Assembly: GCF_025143365.1 (NCBI RefSeq)
Contig: NZ_JALXPE010000066.1
Span: forward strand, 1-21,437
Direction of reading: 5' to 3'
From: Microbacterium sp. p3-SID336
GTDB lineage: Bacteria > Actinomycetota > Actinomycetes > Actinomycetales > Microbacteriaceae
Length of the DNA stretch: 21,437 nucleotides
Shown: positions 1 to 9,143 of the stretch, one piece after another
How the letters are laid out: each line of letters begins with the position of its first letter
Position numbering within the stretch: the stretch's first letter is position 1
The notes under the pieces: generated by a model
Seen by the model: only the letters and a program-made list of their open reading frames with translations
Databases searched by the model: none
What the model was told of the DNA's origin: nothing
Translations under genes and position numbers: made by a program

Positions 1-38
1 CCCCCCCGGCGGCCCGGGCTTCGTCGTGTGTGCCGTGG

Positions 39-656
39 TCAGAAGATCATGCCGACGACCTCGCCGAGGAGGTCGAGCCCGCGCAGCTGCGCGAGCAGCA
101 CGACGACGGCGTACGCGATGATGGTGGCGAGCGGCACCCAGGGCATCAGCCGTTCGGCGCGCGCCTGGGTGGCTTCGTTGCTCGTGAACGTGCCGTTGCG
201 GGTGAGATGGAGCATGGTCGCGAAGAACGTCGGGATCGTCACCGACCACGTGAGCATGCACCACGGGCAGAGGACGCCGAGGTTGGGGGCGTACAGGCTC
301 TGCCAGATGAGCCAGCAGGCGAACGCGAATGCGAACGTCACGCCCGCGCCGAACGTGAGCCAGAACCAGCGCGGGAAGCGGGCGCCGGCCAGCAGTGCGA
401 CACCCACGAACAGCGGTGCGCCCCACAGAGTCAGGCCGATGATGGGGTTCGGGAAGCCGAGCAGCTCGCCCTGCCACGAGCCGAGGTTCTTGCCGCACTG
501 GATCATCACGCTGACGTTGCAGCTGAGGGCCGCGTCCGGGTTCTCCAGCTGGATGAGCTTGTCGAGGGTGAGCTGGAAGGCGGCGAACCAGCCGATGACG
601 CTGGCGATGATCAGCCAGACGGCGTAGACGACGGGGCGGGTGCGCTGCTCGCTCAT
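39..656 (-). CDS. Vitamin K epoxide reductase (VKOR) family membrane protein
   Basis: A 205-residue integral membrane protein of the bacterial VKOR family. These proteins reoxidise DsbA-like thiol oxidases by passing electrons to quinone, so they drive disulfide formation outside the membrane. The active-site CPWC motif is at C130-C133, in the usual place before a late membrane helix. The partner loop cysteines are C46 and C54. Hydrophobic helices are visible near residues 10-28, 71-91, 97-120, 128-148 and 173-191. There is no fused thioredoxin domain, so the partner must be encoded elsewhere. I chose ATG at 656 because the open frame upstream (to 890) has no membrane-protein character. The Shine-Dalgarno is weak, and a GATACT hexamer on the minus strand (669-664) sits seven bases before the ATG, so a leaderless transcript is possible. 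The gene is divergent from the ribonuclease gene. Family call is firm; partner is inferred. Confidence 0.9.
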   Translation of the reverse strand: MSEQRTRPVVYAVWLIIASVIGWFAAFQLTLDKLIQLENPDAALSCNVSVMIQCGKNLGSWQGELLGFPNPIIGLTLWGAPLFVGVALLAGARFPRWFWLTFGAGVTFAFAFACWLIWQSLYAPNLGVLCPWCMLTWSVTIPTFFATMLHLTRNGTFTSNEATQARAERLMPWVPLATIIAYAVVVLLAQLRGLDLLGEVVGMIF

Positions 657-937
657 ACTCAGGAGTATCCCAGCTTCGGCTATGGATGGGTCGAGAAAGG
701 TTCGGGGAAAACGCGCTGGCGAGGAGGATGCCGCGAACCGAGCCATGTGGTGCGATAATGACCTGTGATGCGATGAACGGCCCCCGCCGCGACACGCATC
801 GACGCAGACTTCGGGGCCCATGCCCCACGCGACCAGAGCCCAGAGCCGGTCGCACGCCGATTGAGTTCGCGGAACCCGCGGGTACCGCATGAGATTTCAC
901 GGAGCACCCCGGTGCCCGTGCAGGGAGTACGCCAGAG
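657..937. promoter_or_regulatory. Divergent VKOR / RNase E-G intergenic region with structured leader
   Basis: 281 bases without a convincing gene. On the plus strand an extended -10-like TGCGATAAT (hexamer at 754-759) is the best promoter candidate for the ribonuclease gene; no good -35 is visible. It would give a leader of roughly 170 nt. Near its end are two stem-loops: GCGGAACCC (869-877) against GGGTACCGC (880-888), with one mismatch, and GCACC (904-908) against GGTGC (911-915). AGGGAG at 922-927 is the probable ribosome binding site. The promoter position and any regulatory role are inferred from sequence alone. Confidence 0.4.
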
Positions 938-3571
938 ATGGCCGATGAGAACAATGACAACAACACCCCCGCTCTCGACCTGCCGGCTGACGCCGCGGAG
1001 CAGCTGACCGCGCAGGCGCCCGCCGCTGCGGAGCCCGCAGCCGCGGAGCCCGAGGACGCTGCTCCCGCGGAGGACGCTGCTCCCGCGGAGGACGCCGCTG
1101 CCGCGGGGGAGGCTGCTCCCGCCGAGGACGCTATTCCCGCCGAGGCCGCGGAGCCCGAGGACGCTGCTCCCGCCGAGGACGCTGCTCCCGCCGAGGATGC
1201 TGTTTCCGCGAAGGATGGTGCTCCCGCCGAGGACGCTGCTCCCGCCGAGGACGCCGCTGCTGCGGAAGACGCCGCTGCTCCCGCCGAGGACGCCGCTGCC
1301 GCCGAGGACGCCGCTGCTCCTGCCGAGGATGCTCCTGCCGCCGAGGACGCCGCTGCTGCGGAAGAGGCCGCTGCTCCTGCCGAGGATGCTCCTGCCGAGG
1401 ACGCTTCCCCGGCCGGGGAGACCGTCTCCGCGGTCGACGCGCCGGCAGAGCCGGAGGCCCCGGCGGCCGTGACCGCCGTGTCGCTGGGTCTGCTGCCCGA
1501 GGTGTTCGTGTCGCAGGTCTCGACCCAGCTCCACTTCTACGCGCCCGAGATCGTTCCGCTGCCCGCGCGCCCCGGTCGTGACGACCGGTCTTCCGAGCGC
1601 GAGCAGGAGGAGTCCGGCTCCGGCCGTCGCGGCCGCCGCCGCCGCGGCGGATCCGACGGCGACGAGCAGCGCGACGAGCCGCGCCAGCGTCAGCGGGTCG
1701 TGGAGTACATCACCGAGCCGAAGGCCATCAAGGGCTCGACGCGTCTCGAGGCCAAGAAGCAGCGCCGCCGCGACGGTCGTGACGCCGGCCGCCGGCGCCC
1801 CGTCGTGACCGAGGCCGAGTTCCTCGCCCGTCGCGAGTCCGTCGACCGCAAGATGGTCGTCCGCTCGAAGAACGGCCGCACCCAGATCGGCGTGCTCGAA
1901 GACGGCGTGCTGGTGGAGCACTACGTCGCCCGCAACCAGGACGCGTCGCTGATCGGCAACGTGTACCTCGGCCGCGTGCAGAACGTGCTGCCGAGCATGG
2001 AGGCGGCCTTCGTCGACATCGGCCGCGGCCGCAACGCCGTGCTGTACTCCGGCGAGGTGGACTGGGACGGCGTCGAGACGGGCAACCAGCCGCGCCGCAT
2101 CGAGCTCGCCCTCAAGCCGGGGGACCGGGTGCTCGTCCAGGTGACCAAGGACCCGGTGGGCCACAAGGGTGCCCGCCTCACCAGCCAGATCTCGCTGCCC
2201 GGTCGCTACCTCGTGTACGTGCCAGGCGGCTCGATGAACGGGATCAGCCGCAAGCTTCCGGACAACGAGCGCGCTCGCCTCAAGCGCATCCTCAAGGAGG
2301 TGCTGCCGGAGTCGTCCGGCGTCATCGTGCGCACGGCGGCCGAGGGCGCCACCGAGGAGCAGCTGACCAGGGACGTGCAGCGCCTCACCTCGCAGTGGGA
2401 GCACATCCAGAAGCAGGTCGAGAGCCAGCAGGCGCCTGCACTCCTGCACGCGGAGCCGGACCTCCTCGTGAAGATCGTCCGCGACGTCTTCAACGAGGAC
2501 TTCACGAAGATGCTCATCCAGGGTGAGGACGCGCAGCGCACCATCCGCGCCTACCTCGAGAGCGTCGCGCCGGACCTGCTGGAGCGAGTGGAGACGTATG
2601 AGGACGAGGTCGACCCGTTCGACGCGTTCCGCATCACCGAGCAGATCGAGAAGGCACTGGACCGCAAGGTGTGGCTGCCGTCCGGTGGCTCGCTCGTGAT
2701 CGACCGCACCGAGGCGATGACGGTCGTCGACGTCAACACGGGCAAGTTCGTCGGCTCCGGCGGCAACCTCGAGGAGACCGTCACCAAGAACAACCTGGAG
2801 GCGGCGGAGGAGATCGTCCGCCAGCTGCGCCTGCGCGACATCGGTGGCATCATCGTCGTCGACTTCATCGACATGGTGCTCGAGTCGAACCGCGACCTCG
2901 TGCTGCGCCGCCTGATCGAGTGCCTGAGCCGCGACCGCACGAAGCACCAGGTGGCCGAGGTCACCTCGCTCGGGCTCGTGCAGATGACGCGGAAGAAGCT
3001 CGGCCTCGGCCTTCTGGAGACCTTCAGCGAGGCGTGCGAGGTGTGCGCCGGTCGCGGCGTCATCGTGCACCATGATCCGGTCGTGAAGCACCGCGCCAAC
3101 GGCAACGGGGGCGGCGGGAACAACGGCCGCCGTCAGCGCGGCGGAGGCAATGGCGGCGGAAACGGCAACGGCGGCGGAAACGGCAACGGCAACGGCCAGG
3201 CGGCTCCCGCCGCGGCGGTGACGCACAGCATCACCGAGGGCGCGAAGTCCGCACTGGCGCAGATCGCCGCGTCGACCATCGCGCCGTCGGCGGAGGCCGC
3301 CACCGGTGCAGCTCCGGTCGACACGGCCCCTGCAGCCGCCCCGGAGCGCCCGAAGAAGAGCCGCAAGAAGCGCGGCTCCGATCGCAAGGGCCCCAAGAGC
3401 CCTGCCGAGGAGCTGCTCGACTCGGTGCTCGACGCACTCCCGGAGCCGAAGGCGCCCGGTCAGGGCCGCGGACGCCGTCGGGTGACCACGGCGGCGCTCT
3501 CCGGCACCCCGGTGTCGGTGGGAACCGAATCGTCAGCGCAGCCGGTCGCGTCCGCGGACCCGGAGGCCTGA
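938..3571 (+). CDS. rne: Ribonuclease E/G (Rne/Rng family)
   Basis: An 877-residue endoribonuclease for mRNA decay and rRNA/tRNA processing. Order of parts: an Ala/Pro/Glu/Asp repeat region (about residues 25-175), a basic Arg-rich stretch (about 215-290), an S1 RNA-binding domain (about 318-420), the DNase-I-like catalytic domain, and a Gly/Asn-rich then Lys/Arg-rich tail (about 718-877). Catalytic Mg-binding aspartates are D598 (in VDVNTGK) and D642 (in VVDFIDM); their spacing of 44 residues is close to the 43 of E. coli RNase E D303/D346. The zinc-link CxxC is C700-C703 (CEVC). Disordered extensions at both ends are typical of actinobacterial RNase E, where they bind RNA or partners. The ATG at 938 follows AGGGAG with a 10-nt spacer. 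The 3' end overlaps the convergent DUF4031 gene by 39 nt. Function is firm; whether it is rne or rng is naming convention. Confidence 0.96.
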   Translation: MADENNDNNTPALDLPADAAEQLTAQAPAAAEPAAAEPEDAAPAEDAAPAEDAAAAGEAAPAEDAIPAEAAEPEDAAPAEDAAPAEDAVSAKDGAPAEDAAPAEDAAAAEDAAAPAEDAAAAEDAAAPAEDAPAAEDAAAAEEAAAPAEDAPAEDASPAGETVSAVDAPAEPEAPAAVTAVSLGLLPEVFVSQVSTQLHFYAPEIVPLPARPGRDDRSSEREQEESGSGRRGRRRRGGSDGDEQRDEPRQRQRVVEYITEPKAIKGSTRLEAKKQRRRDGRDAGRRRPVVTEAEFLARRESVDRKMVVRSKNGRTQIGVLEDGVLVEHYVARNQDASLIGNVYLGRVQNVLPSMEAAFVDIGRGRNAVLYSGEVDWDGVETGNQPRRIELALKPGDRVLVQVTKDPVGHKGARLTSQISLPGRYLVYVPGGSMNGISRKLPDNERARLKRILKEVLPESSGVIVRTAAEGATEEQLTRDVQRLTSQWEHIQKQVESQQAPALLHAEPDLLVKIVRDVFNEDFTKMLIQGEDAQRTIRAYLESVAPDLLERVETYEDEVDPFDAFRITEQIEKALDRKVWLPSGGSLVIDRTEAMTVVDVNTGKFVGSGGNLEETVTKNNLEAAEEIVRQLRLRDIGGIIVVDFIDMVLESNRDLVLRRLIECLSRDRTKHQVAEVTSLGLVQMTRKKLGLGLLETFSEACEVCAGRGVIVHHDPVVKHRANGNGGGGNNGRRQRGGGNGGGNGNGGGNGNGNGQAAPAAAVTHSITEGAKSALAQIAASTIAPSAEAATGAAPVDTAPAAAPERPKKSRKKRGSDRKGPKSPAEELLDSVLDALPEPKAPGQGRGRRRVTTAALSGTPVSVGTESSAQPVASADPEA
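1046..1410 (+). repeat. In-frame repeat coding (A/P)AEDA units in RNase E/G
   Basis: About 16 EDA-containing units, mostly APAEDA or AAAEDA, follow one another with an 18-nt period based on GAGGACGCTGCTCCCGC. A few units have degenerated (GEA, AKDG, EEA, EAA). The repeat adds a long acidic, proline-containing disordered segment at the N-terminus. Near-identical units make it prone to slippage, so copy number probably varies between strains; that is inference. Confidence 0.85.
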
Positions 3572-3802
3572 GGCGATCAGGCGCCGCACCAGCTCCTTGC
3601 CGTGCACGTGCTGGGCGCCGCCGGCGACGAGCCGGGGGATCGCATCCTCCGGCACGTCGTAATGGTCGAGGTCGAACGCGCGCGCCGGGATGCCGTGCGC
3701 CCTGGCGAAGGCGTGCAGCTCGTCGAGGTTGTCGTCGCTGACCAGGTGCGCCCACAGGCGTCCGTGCGCGGGCCAGAGCGGGTCGTCGACGAGTACGGTC
3801 AC
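3533..3802 (-). CDS. DUF4031 domain protein
   Basis: An 89-residue protein that I recognise as the small actinobacterial DUF4031 family, from the start MTVLVDDPLWPAHGRLWAHL and the conserved HYDVPE segment (residues 47-52). Biochemical function is unknown. The family is short, so the gene looks complete. It starts with GTG at 3802 without a clear Shine-Dalgarno. It is convergent with the ribonuclease gene and shares its last 39 bases. Its C-terminal half is basic (RRLIASGLRVRGRDRLR). Codon use resembles the neighbours, with no sign of transfer. Confidence 0.78.
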   Translation of the reverse strand: MTVLVDDPLWPAHGRLWAHLVSDDNLDELHAFARAHGIPARAFDLDHYDVPEDAIPRLVAGGAQHVHGKELVRRLIASGLRVRGRDRLR

Positions 3803-3840
3803 CCCGTCAGCCTACGACCGGCCGCGCAGTCCGGCTCACT

Positions 3841-3869
3841 TTGCGAGGTGCTCCGCCATCCGGTAAAGT
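3841..3869 (+). promoter_or_regulatory. Predicted promoter of rplU-rpmA(-obgE)
   Basis: TTGCGA (3841-3846) and TAAAGT (3864-3869) are separated by exactly 17 bases, each matching four of six positions of the housekeeping consensus. Transcription would begin near 3876. This is the best-formed housekeeping promoter in the window and fits a ribosomal-protein operon. It starts 38 bases upstream of the divergent DUF4031 start codon. Confidence 0.6.
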
Positions 3870-3875
3870 AGTCCC

Positions 3876-4015
3876 TTGGTGCGCATGCCGCGTCGTCCTC
3901 GACGGCCGAAGCGGAGAGTCTTGCATTCGCGCCCGTCGTACCAGCGACGCATGCAAGCAACAGTCTTCCCGTGAGATTCTCGGAGCCGCGTGCTCCCCAA
4001 CGAAACAGGTATGAA
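3876..4015 (+). ncRNA. Structured 5' leader of rplU (candidate autoregulatory element)
   Basis: About 140 nt lie between the predicted start of transcription and the rplU GTG. It contains a hairpin CGTCG-TCCT-CGACG (3891-3904); a larger stem-loop with outer TTGCAT/ATGCAA (3921-3926 with 3951-3956) and inner CGTCG/CGACG (3934-3938 with 3945-3949); and GGAGC-CGCGT-GCTCC (3982-3996). An alternative long-range stem is possible: GCAT plus GCGTCG (3883-3886 and 3890-3895) with CGACGCATGC (3945-3954). Ribosomal-protein leaders are a known class; that this is one is inference. Confidence 0.4.
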
Positions 4016-4324
4016 GTGGTTTACGCAGTAGTGCGCGCCGGTGGCCGGCAGGAGAAGGTCGAGGTCGGCACCATCGTTCAGCTCGACCGTGTTCAGGCTG
4101 CCCAGGGCGAGAAGATCGAGCTGCCCGCCGTGCTGCTCGTCGACGGCTCCACGGTGACCACCGACGCCGACGCGCTGGCGAAGGTCACGGTGACGGCCGA
4201 GGTCGTCGGCAACCTCCGCGGCCCGAAGATCGTCATCCAGAAGTACAAGAACAAGACCGGCTACAAGAAGCGCCAGGGCCACCGTCAGGAGCTCACGCGC
4301 GTCAAGATCACCGGCATCAAGTAA
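4016..4324 (+). CDS. rplU: 50S ribosomal protein L21
   Basis: A 102-residue large-subunit protein (bL21) that binds 23S rRNA. The family start [14 protein letters not shown] follows directly on the GTG at 4016. The C-terminal rRNA-binding segment [15 protein letters not shown] (about residues 79-93) is intact, and the length is normal for the family. An earlier in-frame ATG at 3971 would add 15 residues absent from L21 proteins and would place the start inside the leader. An AGG just upstream (4007-4009) serves as a weak ribosome binding site. rpmA follows after 19 nt, as in most bacteria. Confidence 0.97.
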   Translation: MVYAVVRAGGRQEKVEVGTIVQLDRVQAAQGEKIELPAVLLVDGSTVTTDADALAKVTVTAEVVGNLRGPKIVIQKYKNKTGYKKRQGHRQELTRVKITGIK

Positions 4325-4343
4325 GACCGAGGAGACACAGGAC

Positions 4344-4601
4344 ATGGCACACAAAAAGGGCGCAAGCTCCACCCGCAACGGTCGTGACTCCAACGCTCAG
4401 CGACTCGGCGTGAAGCGCTTCGGCGGCCAGCAGGTCCTCGCCGGCGAGATCATCGTCCGCCAGCGCGGCACGCACTTCCACCCCGGCGTGAACGTCGGCC
4501 GTGGTGGCGACGACACGCTGTTCGCTCTGGCCGCCGGTGCGGTCGAGTTCGGCGCGAAGGGCGGCCGCAAGGTCGTCAACATCGTCGCTGCTGCTGAGTG
4601 A
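4344..4601 (+). CDS. rpmA: 50S ribosomal protein L27
   Basis: An 85-residue bL27 protein that reaches the peptidyl-transferase centre with its flexible N-terminus. The start [20 protein letters not shown] is diagnostic. It has the MAHKKG start directly and no N-terminal cleavage extension of the Staphylococcus type. The core motif QRGTHFHPG (about residues 40-48) is present. GGAG (4331-4334) lies nine bases before the ATG. It is cotranscribed with rplU. Confidence 0.98.
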   Translation: MAHKKGASSTRNGRDSNAQRLGVKRFGGQQVLAGEIIVRQRGTHFHPGVNVGRGGDDTLFALAAGAVEFGAKGGRKVVNIVAAAE

Positions 4602-6982
<2,381 letters not shown>

Positions 6983-6991
6983 ACTGGGCGG

Positions 6992-8245
6992 ATGACCGAC
7001 CAGACCCCCCAGGCGCGCCTGGAGCGCGCGAAGGAGGCCTCTCGCGCCACCGCCGCCCTCACCAGCGACGACAAGGCCCGCGCCCTGGAAGCGATCGCCG
7101 CCGCACTGGAGAAGGATGCTCCGCGCATCATCGAGGCGAACGCCCGGGACATCGCTCGCGGCAGGGAGGACGGGATCGGCGATGCGCTGATCGACCGCCT
7201 GCGGCTCGACGAGAAGCGCGTGGCAGCTCTCGCCGCCGCGGTGCGTCAGGTCGCTGCGCTGCCCGATCCGGTGGGGCGCGTCGTCGGCGGTCACCGCATG
7301 CCGAACGGCGTATCGCTGGAGCAGGTGCGCGTGCCGTTCGGCGTGGTCGGCGCGATCTACGAGGCGCGCCCGAACGTCACGGTGGACATCGCCGCCCTCG
7401 CACTGCGGTCCGGCAATGCCGTCGTGTTGCGCGGGGGGAGCGCCGCCCGCGACTCCAACACCGTGCTCGTCGACGTCATGCGTGCTGCACTGTCCGCCGT
7501 CGGAATCACCCCGGAAGCAGTGCAGACCGTCGACGATTTCGGCCGTGAGGGCGCGAAGGCCCTCATGCACGGGCGGGGGTTCATCGATGTGCTGGTCCCG
7601 CGCGGGAGTGCCGGGCTGATCGAGACCGTGGTCACCGAGTCGACCGTTCCGGTGATCGAGACGGGCGCGGGCAACGTGCACATCCTGCTCGACGAGAGCG
7701 CGCCGGACGACTGGGCGCGCGACATCGTCGTGAACGCCAAGGTGCAGCGGCCCAGCGTGTGCAACGCGGTCGAGACCGTGCTGGTGCACCGGCAGGCCGC
7801 GCCGCGACTCATCCCGCTCGTCGCCAGCGCTCTCATGAGCGAGGGCGTGGCGATCCACGGCGACGACATCGTGGCCGGTCTCGTCGCCAACGTCATCCCG
7901 GCGACGGAGGAGGACTGGGCGACGGAGTACCTGAGCCTCGACGTCGCCATGAAAGTGGTCGACACCCTCGATGACGCGCTCGCCCACATCCGTCGCTACA
8001 GCACGGGGCACACCGAGGCGATCGTCACGACCGACGCGCGCAGCGCCGAGCGCTTCCTCGCCGAGGTGGACTCGGCCGTCGTGATGGCGAATGCGTCCAC
8101 CCGGTTCACCGATGGCGCCGAGTTCGGTTTCGGCGCGGAGGTGGGCATCTCCACGCAGAAGCTGCACACGCGCGGCCCGATGGGGCTGTCCGAGCTGACG
8201 AGCACGAAGTGGCTCGCGCGTGGGGCGGGTCAGACGCGCGCCTGA
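6992..8245 (+). CDS. proA: Glutamate-5-semialdehyde dehydrogenase (gamma-glutamyl phosphate reductase)
   Basis: Second proline-synthesis enzyme: NADPH-dependent reduction of glutamyl-5-phosphate to the semialdehyde that cyclises to pyrroline-5-carboxylate. At 417 residues it equals the usual length. Aldehyde-dehydrogenase-fold motifs include VPFGVVGAIYEARPNVTVD (about residues 114-132), the segment NAVVLRGGSAARDSN, and the catalytic cysteine C257 within KVQRPSVCNAVET. It lies nine bases after proB, so both steps are encoded together. The third enzyme (ProC) is not in the window. The absence of a Shine-Dalgarno and the TAGACT hexamer at 6980 suggest it may also have its own leaderless transcript. 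Confidence 0.97.
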   Translation: MTDQTPQARLERAKEASRATAALTSDDKARALEAIAAALEKDAPRIIEANARDIARGREDGIGDALIDRLRLDEKRVAALAAAVRQVAALPDPVGRVVGGHRMPNGVSLEQVRVPFGVVGAIYEARPNVTVDIAALALRSGNAVVLRGGSAARDSNTVLVDVMRAALSAVGITPEAVQTVDDFGREGAKALMHGRGFIDVLVPRGSAGLIETVVTESTVPVIETGAGNVHILLDESAPDDWARDIVVNAKVQRPSVCNAVETVLVHRQAAPRLIPLVASALMSEGVAIHGDDIVAGLVANVIPATEEDWATEYLSLDVAMKVVDTLDDALAHIRRYSTGHTEAIVTTDARSAERFLAEVDSAVVMANASTRFTDGAEFGFGAEVGISTQKLHTRGPMGLSELTSTKWLARGAGQTRA

Positions 8246-8249
8246 GGGC

Positions 8250-8273
8250 TAGACTGGGGAACGCTGCATCCCC
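8250..8273 (+). promoter_or_regulatory. TAGACT -10-like box and short hairpin upstream of the small membrane protein gene
   Basis: TAGACT (8250-8255) lies five bases past the proA stop and would start a transcript near 8262, leaving a leader of about 48 nt. It is followed at once by GGGGA (8256-8260) paired with TCCCC (8269-8273), a five-base stem with an eight-base loop. No clear -35 is seen. A promoter for the downstream nadD group is the likeliest reading; a weak terminator for proBA is the alternative. Confidence 0.35.
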
Positions 8274-8309
8274 GCAACCCGAGACAGCACGCCACGAAAC
8301 GGAGTACGG

Positions 8310-8534
8310 ATGAACCTCGTCGCACAGATCGCGATGGCCGCCGCAGAGACCGAGCACCACGGCAACGTCGCGCTCGACACCCTGATCTTCGGAGTCATCG
8401 CGGCGATCGTGTTCGCCGCTCTCGGGTTCGTGACGCTGTCGTACAAGAACGTGGCGAACCGTCACTCGGCCAAGGCGGAGGCATGGGCCGCGAAGCACGG
8501 CAAGGACGGCCACGAGGCGGGGCACGGCCACTAG
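8310..8534 (+). CDS. Small single-pass membrane protein with His-rich tail
   Basis: A 74-residue protein of unknown function. A short N-terminus (about 1-22) is followed by one hydrophobic helix (about 23-45, LDTLIFGVIAAIVFAALGFV) and a charged tail ending HGKDGHEAGHGH, with several histidines. Basic residues follow the helix, so by the positive-inside rule the tail is probably cytoplasmic. GGAG at 8301-8304 lies five bases before the ATG, a good ribosome binding site, so I accept it as a real gene. nadD starts six bases after its stop. Small proteins like this recur between proA and nadD in related actinobacteria, to my knowledge without assigned function. Metal binding by the tail is possible but unproven. 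Confidence 0.82.
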   Translation: MNLVAQIAMAAAETEHHGNVALDTLIFGVIAAIVFAALGFVTLSYKNVANRHSAKAEAWAAKHGKDGHEAGHGH

Positions 8535-8540
8535 GCCCTC

Positions 8541-9143
8541 ATGAGCACTGCGACCACGCGCGCACCGCGCATCGGCGTGATGGGCGGCACGTTCGACCCG
8601 ATCCATCACGGCCATCTGGTCGCGGCCAGCGAGGTCGCGCACTCGTTCGACCTCGACGAGGTGGTCTTCGTCCCGACCGGACGACCCTGGCAGAAGGCCG
8701 ATGTCACCCCCAGTGAGCACCGCTACCTGATGACGGTCATCGCGACGGCCTCGAACCCGCGGTTCACGGTCAGCCGGGTGGACATCGACCGGGAGGGGCT
8801 CACCTACACGATCGACACGCTGCGCGATCTGAAGGCCCAGCGGCCGGACGCGGAGCTGTTCTTCATCAGCGGCGCCGACGCCGTGGCGCAAATTCTCAGT
8901 TGGAGAGACCATGATGAACTGTGGGAACTGGCCCACTTCGTCGCGGTCTCGCGCCCCGGACACGTTCTGAGCATCGACGGCCTCCCGAGCGACGACGTCA
9001 GCCAGCTCGAGGTGCCGGCGCTGTCGATCTCGTCGACGGACTGCCGCGAACGCGTCCGCGACGATCAACCGGTCTGGTACCTCGTCCCCGACGGAGTCGT
9101 CCAGTACATCGCGAAGCATCATCTGTATCGGAGCAAGGCATGA
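8541..9143 (+). CDS. nadD: Nicotinate-nucleotide adenylyltransferase
   Basis: A 200-residue enzyme that joins ATP and nicotinate mononucleotide to give deamido-NAD, a required step of NAD synthesis. The nucleotidyl-transferase signature [12 protein letters not shown] is at residues 15-26 (H22/H25 are the HxGH-type active-site pair), and the ISST segment (163-166) ends in the family's second conserved motif. Length is normal. The ATG at 8541 lies six bases after the preceding gene without a strong Shine-Dalgarno. Its stop overlaps the next ATG by four bases (ATGA), followed by rsfS; nadD-rsfS proximity is widespread in bacteria. Confidence 0.96.
   Translation: MSTATTRAPRIGVMGGTFDPIHHGHLVAASEVAHSFDLDEVVFVPTGRPWQKADVTPSEHRYLMTVIATASNPRFTVSRVDIDREGLTYTIDTLRDLKAQRPDAELFFISGADAVAQILSWRDHDELWELAHFVAVSRPGHVLSIDGLPSDDVSQLEVPALSISSTDCRERVRDDQPVWYLVPDGVVQYIAKHHLYRSKA

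Noticed and set aside
30..758. Plus-strand open frames opposite the VKOR gene
   Set aside because: The minus-strand frame has clear membrane helices and the CPWC motif. The plus frames are Arg/Glu/Ala-rich with no recognisable family.
657..890. N-terminal extension of the VKOR protein to 890
   Set aside because: It would add 78 polar residues absent from the family and would cover the divergent promoter region.
3097..3200. Gly/Asn-coding GGC-AAC repeats as a possible repeat array or CRISPR
   Set aside because: The units are short, irregular and in frame in the ribonuclease tail; there are no spacers.
680..3226. Long minus-strand open frame (848 codons) opposite the ribonuclease gene
   Set aside because: It is the reverse complement of high-GC coding sequence. 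Its Gly/Ser/Leu-rich part mirrors the EDA repeat, and it shows no domain or start signal.
3971..4015. N-terminal extension of L21 from ATG at 3971
   Set aside because: The extra 15 residues are not part of L21 and cover the last leader hairpin; GTG at 4016 gives the exact family start.
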